Of a stretch of 64,000 nucleotides of DNA, positions 60,050 through 64,000 are shown piece by piece (within the stretch, counting starts at the first letter, position 1; each line of letters opens with the position of its first letter). Position numbers and translations under genes: made by a program. Source of the stretch: Pseudomonadota bacterium (GTDB lineage Bacteria; Desulfobacterota; Desulfovibrionia; Desulfovibrionales; Desulfovibrionaceae); NCBI GenBank assembly GCA_023419375.1, contig JAEZYD010000010.1, forward strand, positions 70,348-134,347. Reading direction: 5' to 3'. Below the pieces are notes generated by a model, which was given only the letters and a program-made list of their open reading frames with translations, was not told the DNA's origin and ran no database searches.

Positions 60050-60427
60050 ATGCTCTTGCAAGTAATTGAAGGAAAATTCAGCGTCTGCAAGGTGGAAAAC
60101 CTGCGCGCCGTTAATTTTCATGTGCCGTGGCTGTTTGTGGGCAAAACTGATGCGGAAATTTCGGTGGTCTGCCTGACTGCGGATGTTCCCCACGCCACAC
60201 TGGCGCGGGAGGACGGCTGGCGAGCACTGCGGGTAGCGGGGCAGATGGATTTTGGCCTCACCGGTGTGATGGCGGGTTTGTCCACCGTGCTGGCGCAGGC
60301 GGGCATCAGCATTTTTGCCGTGTCCACCTTTGATACGGACTATATATTGATGAAGGCGGAAAAGCTTGCCCCGGCCATTGAAGCGCTGGAGGCGGGCGGT
60401 TACATCGTGGAGCGCGCTGCCGTGTAA
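60050..60427 (+). CDS. ACT-domain protein
   Basis: A 125-residue protein whose fold reads as tandem ACT-type domains. LLQVIEGKFSVCKV (~2-15), VVCLTADVPHATLARED (~40), and MAGLSTVLAQAGISIFAVSTFDTDYILMK (~82-110) give the beta-alpha-beta pattern that binds amino acids, as in the CASTOR-like ACT family. The function is likely regulatory or as a small-ligand sensor; no enzyme partner is nearby. GGAG lies 6 bases before the ATG, 58 bases after ruvB. Confidence 0.72.
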   Translation: MLLQVIEGKFSVCKVENLRAVNFHVPWLFVGKTDAEISVVCLTADVPHATLAREDGWRALRVAGQMDFGLTGVMAGLSTVLAQAGISIFAVSTFDTDYILMKAEKLAPAIEALEAGGYIVERAAV

Positions 60428-60524
60428 AAGATCGGTCGGCGCAAGCAGGATGTCGGATTCCGTTTTTGAGAAGATTTGCCCCCAGCGGCGCAGAAGCGCA
60501 GCACGGAACAGGGCAGGGCAGAAT

Positions 60525-60563
60525 ATAAAAATTGGGGGAAGGGGCGTGGTGGCCTCTTCCCCC
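60525..60563 (-). terminator. Rho-independent terminator of the arsR-ATPase operon
   Basis: GGGGGAAG (60534-60541) pairs with CTTCCCCC (60556-60563), and the minus strand then reads AATTTTTAT. It lies 10 bases past the ATPase stop. Confidence 0.83.
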
Positions 60564-60573
60564 GATTTGCTTG

Positions 60574-62583
60574 CTATACGTCTATCTTGCCAGCGCGGGC
60601 CGCATTGAGCACAGCCATGAGGGCCACGCCCACATCGGCAAACACGGCTTCCCACAAGCCGGAGAGGCCCACGATGCCCAGCGCCATGAACAATCCCTTA
60701 ATGCCCAGGGCCATAACAATATTCTGCCACACAATGGTGCGTGTGCGGCGCGCTATGCGCAGCAGCTCGGGCAGGCGGGCGGGGTTGTCGTCCAGAATGA
60801 CCACGTCTGCGGTTTCAATGGCGGCTTCCGCGCCAAGGCCGCCCATGGCCACGCCCACGCCTGCCGTTGCCAGCACCGGGGCATCGTTGATGCCGTCACC
60901 CACAAAGATGGTGTTCTTCACCGGGCCAAGGGCTTCGAGCGCTCCGGCCTTGTCTTCGGGCAGCAGGTCTGCGCGCAGGGTGTCCAGCTTCAGGCGTTGC
61001 GCCACGGGACGGGCCTGTTCTTCCCTGTCGCCCGTGAGCATGGCGATATTCTGAATGCCAAGACGGCGCAGTTCCTGAATAGCCTCCGGCGACTGCGGCT
61101 TGATGCGGTCTGCCACCACCAGCGCGCCCAGCAGCTTGCCGCCTTTGGCGACCTGCACCACGCTGCCAGGCATGTTAACATCCATGGGCGCAATGCCACG
61201 GCTTGCGAGCAGGGCGGCGTTGCCGGCCAGAAGTTCATGGCCGTCAGCAGCGGCAGCCACGCCCATGCCGGGGATTTCTTCCATGCCAGTGAGTGATGCA
61301 TCATCAACCGTAATGCCTTCCTGTTGGGCTGCGCGCATGACAGAGCGGGCAATGGGGTGGTTGGAGCGGCTCTCCGCCAGCGCGGCGGCGGTCAGCAGAT
61401 CATTTTGGGCAACACCTGCGGCGGGCAGCACTGCGTTTACTTCAAACACGCCTTCGGTAAGGGTGCCGGTCTTGTCCAGCGCGGCCACGCGGATATCGCG
61501 CAGGTTGTCGAGCACTGCGCCGCCCTTGATGAGGATGCCCCGGCGCGAAGCCGCGCCAATGCCGCCAAAGTAGCCCAGCGGAATGGAAATGAGCAGGGCG
61601 CATGGGCAGGAAATGACCAGCAGCACAAGAGCGCGGTAAATCCATTGAGAGAACGGGCCAAGCCCGAACAGGGGGGGCAGCACCGCCACCAGAAAAGCAA
61701 TGCCCGTCACAGCGGGTGTGTACCAGCGGGCCATGCGGGTGATGAAGCGTTCCGTAGGGGCCTTGCGGGCCACGGCGTTTTCGACCATCTCCAGAATGCG
61801 GGCAATGGAGGATTCGGCAAAGGCCGTTGTCACTTCAACGCGCAGGGCCGCGTTCAGATTGATGGTGCCCGCGAGCACCTTGCTGCCGGTGGCAATGCGC
61901 TGGGGTACGGATTCGCCCGTAAGCGGGGAGGTGTCCACCTGCGAATCGCCTTCAAGAACAGTGCCGTCCAGCGGGATTTTTTCGCCCGGGCGCACAAGAA
62001 TGTGACTGCCGGGGCCAAGGGCTTCGGGTTCCACATCGCGGGTAGCGCCGTTGTCCAGCATCTCGTGAGCAATGCTTGGCCGCGCTGCCAGCAGGGCCTT
62101 GACCGAACGGCGCGAACGCCCGGCGGCGCGTTCCTGCACAAATTCACCCACGCAGTAAAACAGCATGACGCCCACGGCTTCGGGCAACTGCCCAAGGGCA
62201 ATGGCCGCGATGGTTGCACCGCCCATCAGTGTAAATTCGTTGAAAAAGTCCTTCTTCAGGATGCTTTGCGCCCCGATGCGCAGCACATCGAAGCCGCACA
62301 ATACATATGGAAGGGCGTAGAAGATGCCAATGACCAACCAGTTGGGCATGAACTCGGCAAGGCGTTCATCCGCGACCATACCAATGGCGAAAAGCAAGGC
62401 CGATATGGCCATGATGGCGATTTCGCGCTTTTCATGGTCGTGCCCGTGTTCATGGTCGTGGTTGTGATCCTGGCAGCAGGCGCAGCCGTGATTGCGTTCG
62501 TCTGCCTCCGGCTGAGGGGCAGCCGGGGCGCATGCGGCGCAGCATGATTTTATGGGCAATGGGCTAAGTTTGGTGGATTCCAT
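60574..62583 (-). CDS. Heavy-metal P1B-type ATPase with His-rich N-terminus
   Basis: A 669-residue efflux pump of the Zn2+/Cd2+/Pb2+ type (ZntA/CadA-like). The N-terminus has no HMA fold but a Cys/His-rich patch: CCAAC (~14-18), CACC (~34-37) and DHNHDHEHGHDHEK (~39-52). The membrane metal site is the CPC of SCPCALL (~327), the actuator loop is SPLTGESVP, the phosphorylated Asp is in ALDKTGT (~368), and GDGINDAP is the hinge. These residues match P1B-2 pumps rather than copper pumps, which usually have CPC plus other signatures. It is downstream of arsR by 15 bases and has AGGAG before the ATG. Confidence 0.92.
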   Translation of the reverse strand: MESTKLSPLPIKSCCAACAPAAPQPEADERNHGCACCQDHNHDHEHGHDHEKREIAIMAISALLFAIGMVADERLAEFMPNWLVIGIFYALPYVLCGFDVLRIGAQSILKKDFFNEFTLMGGATIAAIALGQLPEAVGVMLFYCVGEFVQERAAGRSRRSVKALLAARPSIAHEMLDNGATRDVEPEALGPGSHILVRPGEKIPLDGTVLEGDSQVDTSPLTGESVPQRIATGSKVLAGTINLNAALRVEVTTAFAESSIARILEMVENAVARKAPTERFITRMARWYTPAVTGIAFLVAVLPPLFGLGPFSQWIYRALVLLVISCPCALLISIPLGYFGGIGAASRRGILIKGGAVLDNLRDIRVAALDKTGTLTEGVFEVNAVLPAAGVAQNDLLTAAALAESRSNHPIARSVMRAAQQEGITVDDASLTGMEEIPGMGVAAAADGHELLAGNAALLASRGIAPMDVNMPGSVVQVAKGGKLLGALVVADRIKPQSPEAIQELRRLGIQNIAMLTGDREEQARPVAQRLKLDTLRADLLPEDKAGALEALGPVKNTIFVGDGINDAPVLATAGVGVAMGGLGAEAAIETADVVILDDNPARLPELLRIARRTRTIVWQNIVMALGIKGLFMALGIVGLSGLWEAVFADVGVALMAVLNAARAGKIDV

Positions 62584-62598
62584 TCAGATCTCCTGACG

Positions 62599-63027
62599 TT
62601 ATGCGGGTGTGCCTGCGCTTTGCGCGGCATCGTCTTCTGTGTCGTCGGCCTGGTCGGCAGGTACGGGAATATGCTTCTGCTTGAAGAACTCATGGATGCT
62701 GGTGTTGTGCGAAATGCCCGGCAATGCGGCTTCGTCCTGTGCGATTTGGGGGCAGTCTGCAAGCTCGCGAATAGTCAGCGCAAGCGCATCACGCACGCAG
62801 TCGGTGGGGGCTTGCGGCAGGCGGTAGTAAACCCAGCGGCCATTCTTGATGCTCTCGATCAAGCGCGCCTGTCGCAGGATAAACAGATGCTTGGAGGTGG
62901 TAGACGCCGCGAGCCCAAGGAGCGTTGTTATCTCGCAAACGCACAAAGGGCGCAGGCGCAGGGCCATGAGGATGCGCAGGCGGTTTTCGTCGCCAAGTGC
63001 GCGGATAGCGGAAATGTAGCTGAGCAT
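62599..63027 (-). CDS. ArsR/SmtB-family metalloregulator
   Basis: A 142-residue repressor. The winged helix at ~10-85 includes the sensing helix RPLCVCEITTLL (C29, C31), close to the ELCVCD motif that binds metal in ArsR/CadC, followed by LAASTTSKHLFILRQARLIESIKNGRWVYY, written here only as a span (~39-68). The C-terminal ~50 residues are acidic with no known role. The start at 63027 has GGAG 5 bases upstream; an upstream Met at 63069 would start inside the operator. It should repress its own operon until the metal that the ATPase exports is present. Confidence 0.88.
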   Translation of the reverse strand: MLSYISAIRALGDENRLRILMALRLRPLCVCEITTLLGLAASTTSKHLFILRQARLIESIKNGRWVYYRLPQAPTDCVRDALALTIRELADCPQIAQDEAALPGISHNTSIHEFFKQKHIPVPADQADDTEDDAAQSAGTPA

Positions 63028-63067
63028 ATGTACTCCGGTGAACGCGATGGAGGTGGATGTCCTTTTC

Positions 63068-63137
63068 ATTTCGTTGTGTGGCGAAATATAAGAAGCGGGG
63101 CAGTCGAAGTCAAGCATATTTCGCCAAATGACGAAAT
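63068..63137 (-). promoter_or_regulatory. arsR operon promoter flanked by two operators
   Basis: On the minus strand TTGACT (63113-63108), 17 bases, then TATATT (63090-63085) form a strong sigma70 promoter. Two matching dyads, ATTTCG-N8-CGAAAT, lie at 63068-63087 (overlapping the -10 and start) and 63118-63137 (just upstream of -35), with centres 50 bp apart. This is the usual layout for ArsR-type repression. Confidence 0.85.
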
Positions 63138-63386
63138 GTTGGTTGGTGCATCTATATATAAGGGCAGCAAGTGCGTGGCTCGCTTAGGCAGATTTGGGGG
63201 TACTCTCGCTGCAACCGTGCAGAGGTTGGCTTGTCGTCATTGGGGTGCCGAGTAGTGAGCATTGCTGGAGGATGAAAACTGACAGTGAGTAGGTGGGGCG
63301 CGGAGCTTGGGGGGTGCGGGGAACGCGCCGGAAATTAGCCCTGGCCGGGGTTTTGCCTGAATATCTGTGAAAAAATGGTTTTTATG
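63138..63386. other. Intergenic segment before the tandem promoter array
   Basis: 249 bases between the arsR operator region and the promoter array. I see no supported gene or clear regulatory element in it. Confidence 0.45.
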
Positions 63387-63415
63387 TTGACATGAGGTGG
63401 GTGTTTGCTTAAGGT
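63387..63415 (+). promoter_or_regulatory. Decayed upstream copy P0 of the tandem promoters
   Basis: TTGACA (63387-63392), 17 bases, then TAAGGT (63410-63415). The CTCGCG that follows the -10 of every other copy occurs here at the same offset, and the distance to P1 is 96 bp, which suggests a diverged member of the array. Confidence 0.5.
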
Positions 63416-63482
63416 GCATTTCTCGCGTCACGGGATCGACACATTGGGTCAAGGCGAATTTCGCCAAGATGCAAATAAGTGG

Positions 63483-63511
63483 TTGACTTGTGGGACGAGG
63501 GGGAGCATAAA
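63483..63511 (+). promoter_or_regulatory. Tandem promoter P1
   Basis: TTGACT (63483-63488), 17 bases, CATAAA (63506-63511), then the GC-rich discriminator CGCTCCTCGCG. The spacer differs from P2-P4. A dyad GGCGAATTTCGCC lies just upstream (63453-63465). Confidence 0.8.
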
Positions 63512-63548
63512 CGCTCCTCGCGATTGAAGAAAACGACTTGGCTTCACG

Positions 63549-63566
63549 GTGAAACGAAAGTTTCAC
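63549..63566 (+). repeat. Inter-promoter hairpin, copy 1
   Basis: GTGAAACGAAAGTTTCAC folds into a 7-bp stem with a GAAA loop. Identical copies are at 63649-63666 and 63750-63767. A variant at 63851-63867 (CGCGAAA-AAC-TTTCGCG) keeps the pairing by a T-A to C-G change. Each lies ~18 bases before the next -35. Confidence 0.75.
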
Positions 63567-63583
63567 GAAACGGAAAAAAGTTG

Positions 63584-63612
63584 TTGACTTCGAAAGCAAA
63601 GGGGAGCATAAA
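63584..63612 (+). promoter_or_regulatory. Tandem promoter P2
   Basis: TTGACT (63584-63589), 17-base spacer, CATAAA (63607-63612), with CGCTCCTCGCG after it and an A-rich element before it. Confidence 0.85.
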
Positions 63613-63683
63613 CGCTCCTCGCGATTGAAGAAAACGACTTGCTTCACAGTGAAACGAAAGTTTCACGAAATGAAAAAAAGTTG

Positions 63684-63712
63684 TTGACTTCGAAAGCGAA
63701 GGGGAGCATAAA
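63684..63712 (+). promoter_or_regulatory. Tandem promoter P3
   Basis: TTGACT (63684-63689), 17-base spacer, CATAAA (63707-63712); nearly identical to P2 and P4. Confidence 0.85.
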
Positions 63713-63784
63713 CGCTCCTCGCGATTGAAGAAAAACGACTGGCTTCACGGTGAAACGAAAGTTTCACGAAATGAAAAAAAGTTG

Positions 63785-63813
63785 TTGACTTCGAAAGCAA
63801 AGGGGAGCATAAA
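63785..63813 (+). promoter_or_regulatory. Tandem promoter P4
   Basis: TTGACT (63785-63790), 17-base spacer, CATAAA (63808-63813), same discriminator. Confidence 0.85.
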
Positions 63814-63883
63814 CGCTCCTCGCGCCTTGAGAAAAACGACTGACGGTCGCCGCGAAAAACTTTCGCGAAACGGAAAAAAGTTG

Positions 63884-63912
63884 TTGACTCGGGGAACGAA
63901 AGAGGGCATAAA
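63884..63912 (+). promoter_or_regulatory. Tandem promoter P5, nearest the transcribed operon
   Basis: TTGACT (63884-63889), a changed 17-base spacer, CATAAA (63907-63912), same discriminator. Being the last copy it initiates closest to the genes beyond the right edge. Confidence 0.82.
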
Positions 63913-64000
63913 CGCTCCTCGCGCCAAGCGGCAACGAGCCGGGCTGGCGGGCCGAAGAGGCCAAGTGGTTCATTGACAAGTGAATAGCGAGTGGGAAGAA
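63913..64000 (+). other. Start of a probable rRNA leader (runs off the edge)
   Basis: After P5 the sequence has no open frame and ends in GACAAGTGAATAGCGAG-like text, which resembles leaders just upstream of 16S rRNA in many bacteria. The rRNA itself is not in the window, so this is inferred from the promoter array and leader. Confidence 0.55.

Larger units (their letters stand above)
63483..63920 (+). repeat. Tandem array of promoter units, period ~100 bp
   Basis: Units P1 to P5 repeat every 100-101 bp. P2, P3 and P4 are nearly identical over the whole unit; P1 and P5 diverge at the edges. Each unit has -35, -10, GC-rich discriminator, a spacer with a short hairpin, and an A-rich stretch (GAAAAAAAG-like) before the next -35 that resembles an UP element. 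Such strong, multiply repeated promoters with GC-rich discriminators are typical of rRNA operons. Confidence 0.88.

Noticed and set aside
62599..63069. Upstream ATG at 63069 as the arsR start
   Set aside because: It lies inside the operator and upstream of the expected transcript start, whereas 63027 has a proper ribosome site.
63483..63920. The ~100-bp repeats as a CRISPR array
   Set aside because: Units are near-identical along their whole length with no variable spacers, and each contains a good -35/-10 pair.

Overview
The window reads as a chromosomal segment of a sulfate-reducing Desulfovibrio-like bacterium (Desulfobacterota). The grounds are a complete set of core futalosine-pathway menaquinone genes (mqnA, mqnC, mqnE, mqnD), a Wolinella-type frdCAB fumarate reductase, a CbiK-type cobaltochelatase, a paralogue of dissimilatory APS reductase (AprAB), and generally GC-rich, tightly packed genes with AGGAG-type ribosome sites. 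This is inferred from gene content; no 16S rRNA lies inside the window. No insertion sequence, integrase, CRISPR array or tRNA gene was recognised.

Layout. 1-8.4 kb is the end of a surface-polysaccharide locus: an AT-rich membrane protein of foreign composition, a family 2 glycosyltransferase, a UDP-N-acetylhexosamine dehydrogenase, rfbB-rfbA-rfbC (dTDP-rhamnose) and, convergent, hldD (heptose epimerase). The missing rhamnose gene rfbD sits about 30 kb away at 37.2-38.0 kb. 8.6-18.0 kb is regulatory and envelope: a large EvgS-like hybrid kinase, lrgAB with a divergent LysR gene, a dCache-GGDEF protein and a CBS-domain protein. 18.1-24.3 kb is one minus-strand operon that works as a C4-dicarboxylate respiration module: anion/dicarboxylate carrier, two-subunit iron-sulfur fumarase, then frdCAB. 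Malate or fumarate can be imported, interconverted and reduced to succinate at the menaquinone pool that the mqn genes supply.

25-40 kb is mostly housekeeping: an iron-sulfur flavoprotein, a WcbI-like protein, queD preceded by a 49-residue membrane protein, DUF1848 and radical SAM proteins, a membrane metallophosphoesterase, dnaE, an HD-domain protein, a DUF3179 protein coupled to rfbD, cbiK, and a thioredoxin-fold lipoprotein without a CXXC. 40.2-44.7 kb is the most unusual part: a DASS-type anion carrier, an AprA-like flavoprotein, a shortened AprB-like ferredoxin and a Crp/Fnr regulator in one operon, which looks like a substrate-specific redox system of unknown substrate. 45.0-50.7 kb holds mqnA, mqnEC, divergent mqnD, and a MATE exporter. 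50.9-60.4 kb holds a pseudoreceiver-TPR protein, a zinc-ribbon protein, a bifunctional nuclease domain protein with miaB, moaA, ruvAB and an ACT-domain protein.

60.6-63.1 kb is an arsR-P-type ATPase metal-efflux operon with a clear sigma70 promoter bracketed by two palindromic operators. The last 600 bp is a tandem array of five near-identical promoters (plus one decayed copy upstream) at about 100-bp spacing, each with an A-rich upstream element and a GC-rich discriminator and separated by a conserved, compensatorily varying hairpin. It has the hallmarks of a strong ribosomal RNA control region whose rRNA operon should begin just past the right edge.
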